From: Opitutaceae bacterium
GTDB lineage: Bacteria; Verrucomicrobiota; Verrucomicrobiia; Opitutales; Opitutaceae
NCBI GenBank assembly: GCA_019455245.1
Contig: JACFMR010000009.1
Span: forward strand, 1 to 64,000
Length of the DNA: 64,000 nt
Direction: 5' to 3'
Positions 1 to 7,927 of this stretch are shown here, in pieces. Every line of letters starts with the position of its first letter. The first letter of the stretch is position 1. The notes beneath the pieces are model-generated. The model had not been told where the DNA came from and did no database searches. It worked only from the letters and a program-made list of their open reading frames with translations. Both the position numbers and the translations under genes were made by a program.

Positions 1-122
1 CTGTCAGCTCAAACGCTAATAATGGCATAATGATTGTGGCTGTTGTGCTGTTAGGAGAAAGGTAAGGGGAGGGGGTTAGGAAGTAATACTTAACTATTTA
101 GCTTGAGGTGTCTCAATTAGTA
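1..122. other. AT-rich intergenic stretch at window edge
   Basis: No coding frame with recognisable similarity is visible. The stretch is clearly more AT-rich than the genes around it and lies downstream of the stop codon of the minus-strand oxidoreductase. It could hold that gene's 3' end signals, but I see no clear hairpin plus T-run. Confidence 0.5.
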
Positions 123-1286
123 TTACGCCTTCGGGAACTTCACCCATTTGGCGCCGAGTTTGGATGACTTAACGACGGTTTCAATGAAGGCCATGCCGTA
201 GACGCCGTCCTCGATGGTGGGGAAGTCGAGGTCCTTGGGTGGCTTCTTGCCGTGGACCTCGGCGTCGATGGCGCGGAAGGCCTCTTGGTAGATGTTGGCG
301 AAGGCCTCGAGGTAGCCTTCGGGGTGGCCGGCGGGGATGCGGGTGAACTTCTTCGCCTGGTCGCAGAGGTAGCCGTTGCCGCGGCGCCAGATTTCGCGGG
401 GTTTGTCGGCGTATTTGACGACGAGTTCGTTGGGGAACTCCTGCCGCCACTCGAGTCCGGCCTTGGTGCCGTAGACGCGGATGTTGAGCATGTTCTCGTC
501 GCCAATGCATATCTGCGAGGAGTGCAGCACGCCCTTAGCGCCGCCTTTGTAGCGGAGGAGCACGTTGCCGTCGTCGTCGAGCTTGCGGCCCTTGACGAAG
601 GTGGTGAGGTCGGCGCAGAGGGAGTCGATCTCGAGGCCGGTGATGTAGCGGGCGAGGTTTTCGGCGTGGGTGCCGATGTCGCCCATGCAGCCGGCGGCGC
701 CGCTGCGCTTGGGGTCGGTGCGCCAGGCGGCCTGTTTGGCGGCTTCGCCCTGACCCTCGAGAAAAGTGGAGAGCCAGCCCTGCGGATACTCGACCACGAC
801 CTTGCGGATGTCGCCCACCGTGCCGTTGCGCACGAGTTCGCGCGCCTGCTTGACCATGATGTTGCCGGTGTAGTTGTGGGTCAGCACAAAGACCTTGCCG
901 GACTTTTGGACGATCTTGCGCAGCTGCTTGGCCTCGGCGAGGTCGAAGGTCGCGGGCTTGTCGAGGACGACGTTGAAACCGGCCTCAAGAAACAGCTTTG
1001 CGGGCGGGAAGTGCTGGTGGTTGGGCGTGACGATGACAACGAAGTCGAGCCGCTGGTCGGCGGGCATTTTGGCCTCGGCCTTCGCCATCTCGGCATACGA
1101 GCCGTAGGCGCGCTCGGGTTTGACGAAGAGGTCGGCCGCGGAGGCCTTGGCGCGGTCGGGGTCGGAGGAGAAGGCGCCGGCCACGAGCCGGGCCTGGCCG
1201 TCCATGTGCGCGGCGATGCGGTGCACCGCGCCGATAAAGGCGCCGCGCCCGCCGCCGATCATGCCGTAACGTAGTTTGCGAGTCAT
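123..1286 (-). CDS. Gfo/Idh/MocA family oxidoreductase
   Basis: NAD(P)-dependent sugar or cyclitol dehydrogenase of the Gfo/Idh/MocA family, 387 aa, which is normal for the family. The N-terminus has the Rossmann fingerprint ([12 protein letters not shown], residues 8-19). The substrate-binding lysine lies in LDKPAT, the family's EKP motif with D for E. The second-domain segment GDIGTHAEN carries the conserved Asp/His region. No signal peptide is seen, so it should be cytoplasmic. It is the last gene in a long minus-strand run of carbohydrate genes and is separated from the four-helix-bundle gene by a purine-rich tandem repeat. The exact substrate cannot be read from sequence; the sugar isomerase just upstream suggests an inositol-like or hexose derivative. 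Confidence 0.9.
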   Translation of the reverse strand: MTRKLRYGMIGGGRGAFIGAVHRIAAHMDGQARLVAGAFSSDPDRAKASAADLFVKPERAYGSYAEMAKAEAKMPADQRLDFVVIVTPNHQHFPPAKLFLEAGFNVVLDKPATFDLAEAKQLRKIVQKSGKVFVLTHNYTGNIMVKQARELVRNGTVGDIRKVVVEYPQGWLSTFLEGQGEAAKQAAWRTDPKRSGAAGCMGDIGTHAENLARYITGLEIDSLCADLTTFVKGRKLDDDGNVLLRYKGGAKGVLHSSQICIGDENMLNIRVYGTKAGLEWRQEFPNELVVKYADKPREIWRRGNGYLCDQAKKFTRIPAGHPEGYLEAFANIYQEAFRAIDAEVHGKKPPKDLDFPTIEDGVYGMAFIETVVKSSKLGAKWVKFPKA

Positions 1287-1376
1287 AGGGAGGGAGTGGG
1301 GGAGTTAGGGAATGAGGGAGTGGGGGAGTTAGGGAATGAGGGAGTGAGGGAATGAGGGGGTGAAGTAGGGAGGGAT
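1287..1376. repeat. Purine-rich tandem repeat, left flank of four-helix-bundle gene
   Basis: Low-complexity tract built from the words ggagt, gggaatgag and gttaggg. A 24-nt unit occurs twice without a mismatch (1293-1316 and 1317-1340) and is followed by a partial third copy. The same words occur in reverse complement on the other side of the four-helix-bundle gene (1746-1833), so the two tracts form a long imperfect inverted pair around it. Confidence 0.9.
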
Positions 1377-1745
1377 TTAGTTGGTGGTGCGGAGGGTGCG
1401 GATGGAGGCGCTGAGGATGGCGATGATTTCTTCGCACAGGGCCACGCGGGCTTTGATGGTTTCGTCCGGCAGCCAGTGGCGCAGGCGCTGTTCATAGCGG
1501 CCTCGTGTTTCGGTGGCCGATCCCCGCGAGATAATGAGGAAATGGGAGTAATCTTTGCGGCTTTTGCGACCGTAACCTTCCTCGATGTTGGCACTGATCG
1601 AATCGGCACTGACCATCTGCTGGGAAATCAAGCGCGAACAAAGCGGATTGCGGATGAGAGGAGTCAGATCGGCGACGACCAAGTCGAAAAGCTCGCAGGC
1701 CTTCTGGTAGGCGGAGAACCGATGCAGACTGTCGTCCCTGGACAT
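1377..1745 (-). CDS. Four-helix-bundle protein (S23/TIGR02436-like)
   Basis: Small 122-aa protein of the four-helix-bundle family that includes proteins encoded in 23S rRNA intervening sequences and the Avd accessory proteins of diversity-generating retroelements. The family pattern is visible: FSAYQKACELFDLV at the start, then SADSISANIEEGYGRKSRKDY in helix 2 and a final helix with EEIIAILSASIRTL. It is basic and has no signal peptide or membrane segment. There is no reverse transcriptase or rRNA gene nearby. The gene sits exactly between two inverted low-complexity tracts, which suggests a small repeat-bounded unit inserted between two sugar-catabolism genes. Molecular function is unknown; nucleic-acid binding is only a suggestion from the family. 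Confidence 0.85.
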   Translation of the reverse strand: MSRDDSLHRFSAYQKACELFDLVVADLTPLIRNPLCSRLISQQMVSADSISANIEEGYGRKSRKDYSHFLIISRGSATETRGRYEQRLRHWLPDETIKARVALCEEIIAILSASIRTLRTTN

Positions 1746-1833
1746 TCGTTATTCCCTCAATCTTTCATTCTCCAATTTGTTCATCCTATAATCCCTCATT
1801 CCCTTACTCCTTCACTCCTTCATTCCCTTCTCA
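1746..1833. repeat. Pyrimidine-rich low-complexity tract, right flank of four-helix-bundle gene
   Basis: Plus-strand words such as cattccc, ctcactcc and ccctcattccc repeat through the tract. Read in reverse complement it gives gggaatgaaggagtg-type words, the same vocabulary as the tract at 1287-1376. It ends at the stop codon of the next gene upstream in the minus-strand run (1831). Confidence 0.8.
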
Positions 1834-2874
1834 CTGGTTTTTCTTGTCGAAGGCCGCGTCGAAGGCGAGGGCGCTGGAGGGGAAGTCGACCTGGCGGACG
1901 AAGTCGGCGGCCTCGGTGGCGCCGTGCACGCGGTCCATGCGGATGTCCTCCCACTCGACGGAAAGCGGGCCGCGGTAGCCGATGTCGTTCAACGCAACGA
2001 TGATGTCCTCGAACTGGATGTCGCCGTGGCCGAGGGAGCGGAAATCCCAGTAGCGGCGGGCGTCGCCGAAGCTCACGTGGCCGCCGAAGACGCCCACGCT
2101 GCCGTCGCCGTGGCCCCACCACACGTCCTTCATGTGCACGTGGTAAATGCGGTCGGCGAAGGTGCGGATGAACTGCACGTAATCGACGCCCTGGTAGCCG
2201 AGGTGCGAGGGGTCGTAGTTGAAACCGAAGCGCTTGTGGCCCTTGACGGCGGCGATAGCGCGCTGCGAGGAGGCGATATCAAACGCGATCTCGGTGGGAT
2301 GCACCTCGAGGCCGAAGTTGACGTCGTACTTGTCGAAGGCTTCGAGGATGGGACCGAAGCGTTTGCCGAAGTCGGCGAAGCCCTGGTCCCAGTAGGCCTG
2401 CGAGGTCGGCGGGAAGGCGTAGATCGAGTGCCAGATGGACGAGCCGGTGAAGCCGTTGACGACGGCGGGAAAGGCGTCCTTGCGCTGGGGGCCGGGGCGG
2501 GCGTCGAAGAAGGCGCGCGCGGCCTTGGCGGTGGTGATGAGTTTCTTGGCGGCGCGTTTGCGCACGCCCTCGGGATCGCCGTTGCCCCAGACGTCGGGCG
2601 GGAGGATGGCCTTGTGCCGCTCGTCGATGAGGTCGCAGACGGCCTGGCCGACGAGGTGGTTGGAGACCGCGACGCAGGAGAGGCCGTGGTCCTTCAGCAA
2701 CGCCCAGAGGTTGTGGACGTATTTCTTGGACGACGCGGCGGCATCGACATCGAAGTGGTCGCCCCAGCAGGCGAGTTCGACGCCGTCGTAGCCCATCGAT
2801 TTGACGAGCGGGGCGAGTTTTTCCAAGGGCAGATCGGCCCATTGGCCGGTGAACAGGGTGACGGGTCTCGGCAT
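1831..2874 (-). CDS. Sugar phosphate isomerase/epimerase (xylose-isomerase-like TIM barrel)
   Basis: 347-aa cytoplasmic TIM-barrel enzyme of the AP endonuclease family 2/xylose isomerase-like superfamily, which includes hexulose-6-phosphate epimerases and inosose dehydratases. Metal-site segments are visible: [12 protein letters not shown], then [20 protein letters not shown] and a C-terminal SVEWED. I place the start at 2874 ([12 protein letters not shown]), where the barrel's first strand begins. An in-frame ATG at 2940 would add 22 basic residues without similarity to the fold. Together with the adjacent Gfo/Idh oxidoreductase it forms a pair often seen in cyclitol or unusual-sugar catabolism. 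The actual substrate is not readable. Confidence 0.87.
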   Translation of the reverse strand: MPRPVTLFTGQWADLPLEKLAPLVKSMGYDGVELACWGDHFDVDAAASSKKYVHNLWALLKDHGLSCVAVSNHLVGQAVCDLIDERHKAILPPDVWGNGDPEGVRKRAAKKLITTAKAARAFFDARPGPQRKDAFPAVVNGFTGSSIWHSIYAFPPTSQAYWDQGFADFGKRFGPILEAFDKYDVNFGLEVHPTEIAFDIASSQRAIAAVKGHKRFGFNYDPSHLGYQGVDYVQFIRTFADRIYHVHMKDVWWGHGDGSVGVFGGHVSFGDARRYWDFRSLGHGDIQFEDIIVALNDIGYRGPLSVEWEDIRMDRVHGATEAADFVRQVDFPSSALAFDAAFDKKNQ

Positions 2875-3035
2875 GGTATTGTGCGGGGGTTGAAAGGAAA
2901 CGCGCCGTCGCAACGGCAGGGTCTTACCGTTCTTGCGCAAAGGGGCCGGGCCGCAAGTGCTTTGTGCGGGCGCGCGAGTGATTTGGGGCGAACGGCCGAA
3001 CCTTTACCACGAATGGACACGAAGGGGTGCTGAAG

Positions 3036-3427
3036 TTGTAGGGCGTTACCTTGGTGACGCCGCGGGGAATTTGTAGGGCGGGGTCGCCTGACCCCGCCAA
3101 GACGAATGCCGAGAAATCAAAAGGCGGGATCAGGTGATCCCGCCCGCCCTACAATCATACGATGTCGGGGACGGAGGCGCGCACCAAGGTGCGGCCCTAC
3201 GTCACATGCCACGAGCGTTTCGGCGGGCAAGGGACTGCCCTCCTTCGCCAAGGCTATGGAGGGCAGGCCCCGCCCTACCAATGCAGCGGTGCGGGGCCGG
3301 GATTGGCGGGTAGGGCGGTCTGTCCCCAGATCGCCGATGTGTTGGAGTCGAAGATGTAGGGCGAGGTTTCCGAACCCCGCCTGCGAATGGAAAAGGCGGG
3401 ATCAGGCGATCCCGCCCTACAAATCAC
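3036..3427. repeat. Array of GTAGGGCG-type palindromic repeats
   Basis: This stretch between the sugar isomerase (start 2874) and the aldo/keto reductase (stop 3450) has no credible gene. It holds at least five partial or complete modules that start with GTAGGGCG and end with CGCCCTAC, with GGGGTC...GACCCC inner palindromes. The clearest copies are about 3071-3155 and 3355-3427; degraded modules lie near 3036-3065, 3163-3195 and 3217-3340. The arrangement resembles bacterial interspersed mosaic elements. Related copies occur at 4633, 18828, 43518, 48862 and 58920. The remaining 2875-3035 shows nothing I can name. Confidence 0.9.
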
Positions 3428-3449
3428 CTGGCAGCTCTGCGTGAACACG

Positions 3450-4439
3450 TCACTCGATGCGGGAGGCGCTGTTCCAGAGGTCGGCGTTGGGGCCGAGGGC
3501 GGCTTTCAGTTCGGCGGTGGCGGCGTTGAGGGCGGCGAGGGTGGCGCCGTCGAGTTTGAGCGATGCGGCGGCGAGATTGGCGGCGACCTGCGCGGGGTTG
3601 CGTGCGCCGAAGAGCACGGACGTCACGCCCGGCCGGTGCAACAGCCACGCGAGGGCGAGATCGCCCATCGGGCAACCGAGGTCCGCGGCGATGCGGCGGA
3701 TGCGTTCGATGGTGGCGAAGGTGAGTTCCTCGTGGCCAGACTCGTCGTGGTTGGAGAGCTCTTTGTCGCTGCGGAAATGCCGCGTGCGGTTGCGGCCTTC
3801 GGGGACCTCGGCGGCCGACTTGAAGCGGCCGGCGAGCAGGCCTTGTTGCAACGGGCTGTAGCACAGGATGCCGAGGCCGGACTGCGCGCAGGCGTCGACG
3901 ATTTCGAACTCGATGGCACGCCAGAGCAGGTTGTAGCAAAGCTGGTTGGTGGCCCAGCCGGTGCCGGCGGCCTGTACGCGGGCGATCTGGCGCGGGCCGA
4001 AATTGCTGACGCCGAGCGCGCGCACCTTGCCGGCGGCGCGCAGGTTTTCCATGGCGGCGATGACGTCCTCAAGCGGGGCGCCGGCCCGAAACCAGTGGAT
4101 TTGCAGGAGGTCGATGCAGTCGGTCTGCAGCCGGCGCAGGCTGGCCTCGCAGGAGGCGGTGACCTTGGCGGGCTCGAGGTCGCCGCTGCCGATCTTGGTG
4201 GCGATGAGCGCGCGGTCGCGGCGGCCCTTGAGCGCGCGGCCGAGCACTTCCTCCGAGAGACCGCCGCCGTAACCGGGCGCGGTGTCGATCAGCGTGATGC
4301 CGGCGTCGAGCGCGGCGTGGACGGTGGCGTGCGAATCTGCCTCATCCTGCGGACCCCAGAGCTGGCCGCCCGCCATGGCCCAGGTGCCGAGCGCGAGTTT
4401 GGAGACGGGCAGCGGAAGGGAGTCGAGTCGATCGGTCAT
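3450..4439 (-). CDS. Aldo/keto reductase
   Basis: 329-aa NADPH-dependent aldo/keto reductase with a TIM barrel, acting in the cytoplasm. The catalytic tetrad is visible: Asp and Tyr in LIDTAPGYGGGLSEE, Lys in ATKIG and His in LLQIHW. The cofactor-binding segments NQLCYNLL, YSPLQQGLL and the C-terminal VLFGARNPAQV fit the family that includes sugar and fucose dehydrogenases of the AKR11/YghZ type. The start at 4439 (MTDRLDSLPLP) puts the first strand directly after the initiator; an upstream ATG (4571) would add an unconserved stretch. It lies between two repeat-rich gaps and is probably a single-gene unit. Substrate is uncertain; a sugar or sugar-derived aldehyde fits the neighbourhood. Confidence 0.88.
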   Translation of the reverse strand: MTDRLDSLPLPVSKLALGTWAMAGGQLWGPQDEADSHATVHAALDAGITLIDTAPGYGGGLSEEVLGRALKGRRDRALIATKIGSGDLEPAKVTASCEASLRRLQTDCIDLLQIHWFRAGAPLEDVIAAMENLRAAGKVRALGVSNFGPRQIARVQAAGTGWATNQLCYNLLWRAIEFEIVDACAQSGLGILCYSPLQQGLLAGRFKSAAEVPEGRNRTRHFRSDKELSNHDESGHEELTFATIERIRRIAADLGCPMGDLALAWLLHRPGVTSVLFGARNPAQVAANLAAASLKLDGATLAALNAATAELKAALGPNADLWNSASRIE

Positions 4440-4632
4440 GAATGACAGCATGCGAAGGCACGAAATCGGTTCAACCCTTGAGCGGGAATTGGGTCTCATG
4501 CCGCACGAATGGGGGCGGTTCGCGTCGTCCGCGGCCCGCGCGGAGGCGCAGGGAAGGGGGCAGGAATCCAACCACGGATATCACCGATGCACACGGATCG
4601 TGTTGGGGTTCAGAAGATGACGGTTGTGGCAA

Positions 4633-4713
4633 GGTAGGGCGGCCTGTCCCAGGCCGCCGATTCGTTCAATTTCAAACCTGAACGAGGCGCGCAAGGGACT
4701 GCGCGCCCTACCA
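4633..4713. repeat. GTAGGGCG-type palindromic repeat
   Basis: A complete copy: ggtagggcggcctg at the left, gcgcgccctacc at the right, with two inner hairpins. It lies between the 2-hydroxyacid dehydrogenase (stop 4748) and the aldo/keto reductase (start 4439). The rest of the gap 4440-4747 holds no gene that I recognise. Confidence 0.85.
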
Positions 4714-4747
4714 CTGCGTCTCTGCGTAAGGTTAATCCCAGACCGAT

Positions 4748-5752
4748 TTACGTCGCGGCGTCGTAGCCAGCGGGGGTGACGATGGCGGTCAGGGGTTCGC
4801 CGGCGGCGTAGGCGCGCAGGTTGCGGAGGGCGTGATCGCCGGCGTCGACGTAGCGGTCGAGCGTGGGGCCGGCGATGTGTGGGGTCAGGCTGACATTGCG
4901 CAGGCCGCGCCACGGGCTGTCGGGCGGCAGCGGCTCCTGCACCATCACGTCGAGCCCGACGCGGATCTGGCCTTCCTGCGCGACGCGCAACAGGGCGGCC
5001 TCGTCGGTGATGGCGGCGCGTGCGACGTTGACGAACACGCCGCCGGGACGGATGAGCCGGAAGTGGCGCTCGGTCACGCTGCCGGTCGTCACGGGATTGA
5101 GCGGGGCGAGTTCCACGATGACGTCGTTTTCACCGAACAGGGCGTCGAGCGAGGCGCAGACCGCGTGGCCGGTGCGCGCAGCCTCGGCGGCGTCGAAGTC
5201 CGGCGCGTGCACGGAGACCCGGCAGCCGAACGGCGCGATGAGCTGGAGGAATTCGCGCGCGACCGAACCGTAGCCGTGCACGCCGACCTTGCGGCCGAAG
5301 AGCGAACGCACCTGGTCGAAGCCGTCGCGCCAACCGCCTTCCTGATGCAGGGTGAAGGTCCAGTGGGTGGCGCGGCGCAGGCCGGCGAGGGTGTGGAAGA
5401 GCGCGCATTCCGCGACGGTGCGGCTGATGGTGCGGCCCCAGTTGGTCACGAGGAAACCCTGTTCGATCTGCGCGCGGGTGACGAGGCGGCGGACCGAGCC
5501 GGTGACGTAGCACATGTAACGCAAACGGGGTGGCAGGGCGGCGGGCAGCGGGGGCGTTTGCCAGCACGCGAGCAGCACCTCGGGATTGGTGGCGGTGAGT
5601 TCGCGCGCGAAGTCCCCGGGGGAAAGGCCGGTGGGGTCGAGCAGCCGGAATTCCGGGCTCAGCTTTTCCAGGGTGGCGAACAGGTCGCCGGGAAAAAAGT
5701 TTTCCCGTTCATACGGGTTGAGGACGGCGAGGAGGGACGCGATGGCGGGCAT
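4748..5752 (-). CDS. D-isomer specific 2-hydroxyacid dehydrogenase
   Basis: 334-aa NAD(P)-dependent 2-hydroxyacid dehydrogenase (D-2-hydroxyacid/phosphoglycerate dehydrogenase family), reducing a 2-oxoacid or oxidising a D-2-hydroxyacid. The C-terminal Rossmann motif is GYGSVAREF. The catalytic Arg is in NVARAAITDE, the Glu in VQEPLPPDSP and the His in LTPHIAG. I place the start at 5752 (MPAIASLLAVL), because the 25-bp hairpin repeat lies between this start and the upstream gene's stop. Its place near glycerate kinase would suit a hydroxypyruvate/glycerate step, but that is inference. Confidence 0.87.
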   Translation of the reverse strand: MPAIASLLAVLNPYERENFFPGDLFATLEKLSPEFRLLDPTGLSPGDFARELTATNPEVLLACWQTPPLPAALPPRLRYMCYVTGSVRRLVTRAQIEQGFLVTNWGRTISRTVAECALFHTLAGLRRATHWTFTLHQEGGWRDGFDQVRSLFGRKVGVHGYGSVAREFLQLIAPFGCRVSVHAPDFDAAEAARTGHAVCASLDALFGENDVIVELAPLNPVTTGSVTERHFRLIRPGGVFVNVARAAITDEAALLRVAQEGQIRVGLDVMVQEPLPPDSPWRGLRNVSLTPHIAGPTLDRYVDAGDHALRNLRAYAAGEPLTAIVTPAGYDAAT

Positions 5753-5764
5753 GGGAAAGGTTAT

Positions 5765-5822
5765 TTGTAGGAGCCTGCTTGCAGGCGATAATGACGCATC
5801 GCCTGCAAGCAGGCTCCTACAA
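5765..5822. repeat. 25-bp perfect inverted repeat (REP-like hairpin)
   Basis: Left arm 5765-5789 and right arm 5798-5822 are perfect reverse complements (25 bp) around an 8-nt loop. The arm begins TTGTAGGAGCCTGCTTGCAG and contains the smaller palindrome CCTGCTTGCAGG. It lies between the stop of the DUF1343 gene (5853) and the start of the dehydrogenase (5752), so it could act as a terminator or mRNA stabiliser, but it has no T-run. It differs in sequence from the GTAGGGCG family. Confidence 0.95.
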
Positions 5823-5852
5823 GGCGGAATCGCTGGCGAGCGGTGGGCGACA

Positions 5853-7241
5853 TCAATGATACAGCCAGAACTTGCGCGTCTGCTGCTGGTAAACCTTGGC
5901 GCGGGCTTCCCAGTCGCGGATGAAGCCGGCGACATCGGTGCGGGCGCCGTCGCGCTTGAGCGCGTTGAAAAAGTCGGTCGAGCCCATGTGGATGAGGAAG
6001 CGGCGGGTGTCGGCGGCGTTGGCGGCGGCAAAAGGATTGGCGGGCTCGTATTTGCAGGCCAGGCGCATGAGGTGGAAGTTGAGCTCGGTCGGCCGCCAGT
6101 CGTCGTAGTCGGTGACCTCGACGTAGAGTCCGGTGACGGGTTTGCCGTTGCGTCCGGGCACGCTGATGCGGCGGTAGTTCAGGCCGGGCAGGTTGAGGGC
6201 GCGCAGTTCCTTTTCGAGCACGTCGTCCTTGATGCGCGGATGCGCGATGCCGCGGAACGGGTAGCGCGGCCCGGGGAATCCGTGGCTGAACTGGCCGAGT
6301 TCGCTGCCGAGGCCGGTCATGGGATAACCGATGACGGCGGCGAAATCCTGGATGTAGGGCGACGTGGGGATCCACTTCAGGCCGGTCTCGGGCCAGCGCA
6401 TGCTGCGGGTCCAACCGCGCATGGGAATGATGGTGAGCCGGCCGCGCAGGCGGTTTTCCTCGCTGACGTTGAGGGCGTTGGGCACGCGCATGACGCCCGG
6501 CGACTCCTTGGCCATGCGGGCGAGTTCGCCGATGGTGAGGCCGTGCACGTAGGGCACGCGGAAGGCGCCGACGTAGCTCTTCCACTGCGCATCGAGCGGC
6601 GGACCGTCGACCTTGAGGCCGCCGAGCGGGTTGGGCCGGTCGAGCACGATGAGCTCGACGTTGTTTTCGAAACACGCGGCCATGGTGTAGAGCATGGCGC
6701 TGATGAAGGTGTAGCTGCGCGTGCCGATGTCCTGCAGGTCGACGACGAGGGCGTCGAGGCCCTTGAGCATCGCCGGGGTGGGCTTGCGATGTGCGCCGTG
6801 CAATGAGTAAACGGGCAGGCCGGTGCGCGCGTCGGTGCCGTGGTCGATGTTGACCGCTGCCTTGATGGTGCCGTCGATGCCGTGTTCCGGACCAAACAGC
6901 GCGACGAGCTGCACGCCGGGCGCGCGGCGCAGCACGTCGATGGTGCTTTCGCCGCGCCGGTTGACGCCGGCGGGATGGGTGAGCAGGCCGATGCGTTTTC
7001 CGCGCACGGCGGCGAAGCCCTGCGACTCGAGCACGTCGATGCCCAGCATGACGGGATACACGGTCGTGGATTCGGTCTTGATGACGGGAGCGGGGCCCGG
7101 CGGGGGCGTGGCGGGACGTTGCGGCGCGCTGGCCACGGGGCGGGTGGGAGGCTGGCTGGCACTGCAACCAAACACTCCCAGGCACAACACCAACAGGGTC
7201 AGCAAATGATGCAGGGGCGAAAGGCGCTGAGGGACGGACAT
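5853..7241 (-). CDS. namZ: DUF1343 lipoprotein, NamZ-like exo-N-acetylmuramidase
   Basis: 462-aa lipoprotein of the DUF1343 family, whose studied member NamZ (Bacteroidota) cleaves terminal MurNAc from peptidoglycan fragments. A basic N-terminus, hydrophobic segment and lipobox LGVFGC around residues 17-27 indicate a lipid-anchored export signal. A proline-rich linker (about 30-55) follows. Family segments include GIDVLESQG, GPEHGIDGTIKA, VDLQDIGTRSYTFI and DRPNPLGG. It starts 8 nt after the DUF2062 stop and is the last gene of the DUF1653-glycerate kinase-DUF2062-namZ run. The gene symbol is by family resemblance only; the substrate might also be another muropeptide or amino sugar. Confidence 0.82.
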   Translation of the reverse strand: MSVPQRLSPLHHLLTLLVLCLGVFGCSASQPPTRPVASAPQRPATPPPGPAPVIKTESTTVYPVMLGIDVLESQGFAAVRGKRIGLLTHPAGVNRRGESTIDVLRRAPGVQLVALFGPEHGIDGTIKAAVNIDHGTDARTGLPVYSLHGAHRKPTPAMLKGLDALVVDLQDIGTRSYTFISAMLYTMAACFENNVELIVLDRPNPLGGLKVDGPPLDAQWKSYVGAFRVPYVHGLTIGELARMAKESPGVMRVPNALNVSEENRLRGRLTIIPMRGWTRSMRWPETGLKWIPTSPYIQDFAAVIGYPMTGLGSELGQFSHGFPGPRYPFRGIAHPRIKDDVLEKELRALNLPGLNYRRISVPGRNGKPVTGLYVEVTDYDDWRPTELNFHLMRLACKYEPANPFAAANAADTRRFLIHMGSTDFFNALKRDGARTDVAGFIRDWEARAKVYQQQTRKFWLYH

Positions 7242-7249
7242 GGGCGCGT

Positions 7250-7924
7250 TTACTGTGGCGGCCCGGTCGGCTCCGTCGAGCGGGAACCTCGCCGCAAATG
7301 CAAATGGACCGGGCCGATGCGTTCGGCGAGCAGCCGCCACGTGAGGTCGAGCAGCGCGCCGAGCAACGTGCCCACGATGGCGCCGCCGATGACGAGGGCG
7401 TTGATGACCGTGCCGATGCGCCGGCCCCAGTTGAGTTCGCCGTCCGGCGGGGCGTCGGGCTTGGCGGGTTCGAGCTGTTCGTGATGGCGGGTGGTGGCGA
7501 CCAGATCCAGTTCGGGCTCCTCCTCCACGGCCACGCTTTGTCCAAAACCGGACCACGTGATGATCGCCCGGCCCACTTCGTAGGTGGTGAAATACAGCGG
7601 CGCGGCGGTGACGGGATTGCTGATGAACTGCAGGCCGCCCAGCACCATGAAGTTGGCCCGCAACAGCAGCGCCAACACGAACGCGGCGGGCAGTTGCACG
7701 CCCATGACCGGCATCACGGCGAGAATCGAGCCGGCGTAAAACGCGGGCCGCAGCTGCGGCGCCTTGAAGGACCACAGAAAGGAACGTTTGCGCGCCGCCT
7801 CGGCGAACCGGCCGATGAACGGATAGCGGTGCAGCGCCGCGCGCCGGGGCAGAAAGCGCAGCACCTGTTTCCAACGGCGGAAACGGGCGAAGCGTTCCTG
7901 ACGGGCGTGCTCCTCGGGCGGCAT
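7250..7924 (-). CDS. DUF2062 membrane protein
   Basis: 224-aa protein of the DUF2062 family. The diagnostic part is at residues about 30-110, with PQLRPAFYAGSILAVMPVMGVQLPAAFVLALLLRAN split over two hydrophobic segments, followed by the FISNPVTAAPLYFTTYEVG segment. A third hydrophobic stretch lies at about 165-190 after an acidic linker. The N-terminus is very basic and likely cytoplasmic. Stop and start spacings to the glycerate kinase (3 nt) and to namZ (8 nt) indicate one transcript. In other bacteria DUF2062 domains occur next to glycosyltransferases or envelope genes; the biochemical role is unknown. Confidence 0.83.
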   Translation of the reverse strand: MPPEEHARQERFARFRRWKQVLRFLPRRAALHRYPFIGRFAEAARKRSFLWSFKAPQLRPAFYAGSILAVMPVMGVQLPAAFVLALLLRANFMVLGGLQFISNPVTAAPLYFTTYEVGRAIITWSGFGQSVAVEEEPELDLVATTRHHEQLEPAKPDAPPDGELNWGRRIGTVINALVIGGAIVGTLLGALLDLTWRLLAERIGPVHLHLRRGSRSTEPTGPPQ

Positions 7925-7927
7925 ACG

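Noticed and set aside
252-1274. Long open frame of 340 codons on the plus strand opposite the Gfo/Idh gene (and many similar long antisense frames, e.g. 1924-3033, 3387-4445, 20543-22228, 35613-37316)
   Set aside because: They mirror real genes in high-GC DNA, have Ala/Gly/Val/Arg-rich composition without motifs, and the opposite strand carries a recognised family each time.
1287-1376. CRISPR-like or minisatellite array
   Set aside because: Units are purine-rich, directly abutting, with no spacers and no cas genes; it is a simple tandem repeat.
1377-1745. Diversity-generating retroelement (four-helix protein as Avd)
   Set aside because: There is no reverse transcriptase and no template/variable repeat pair with adenine-specific changes nearby.
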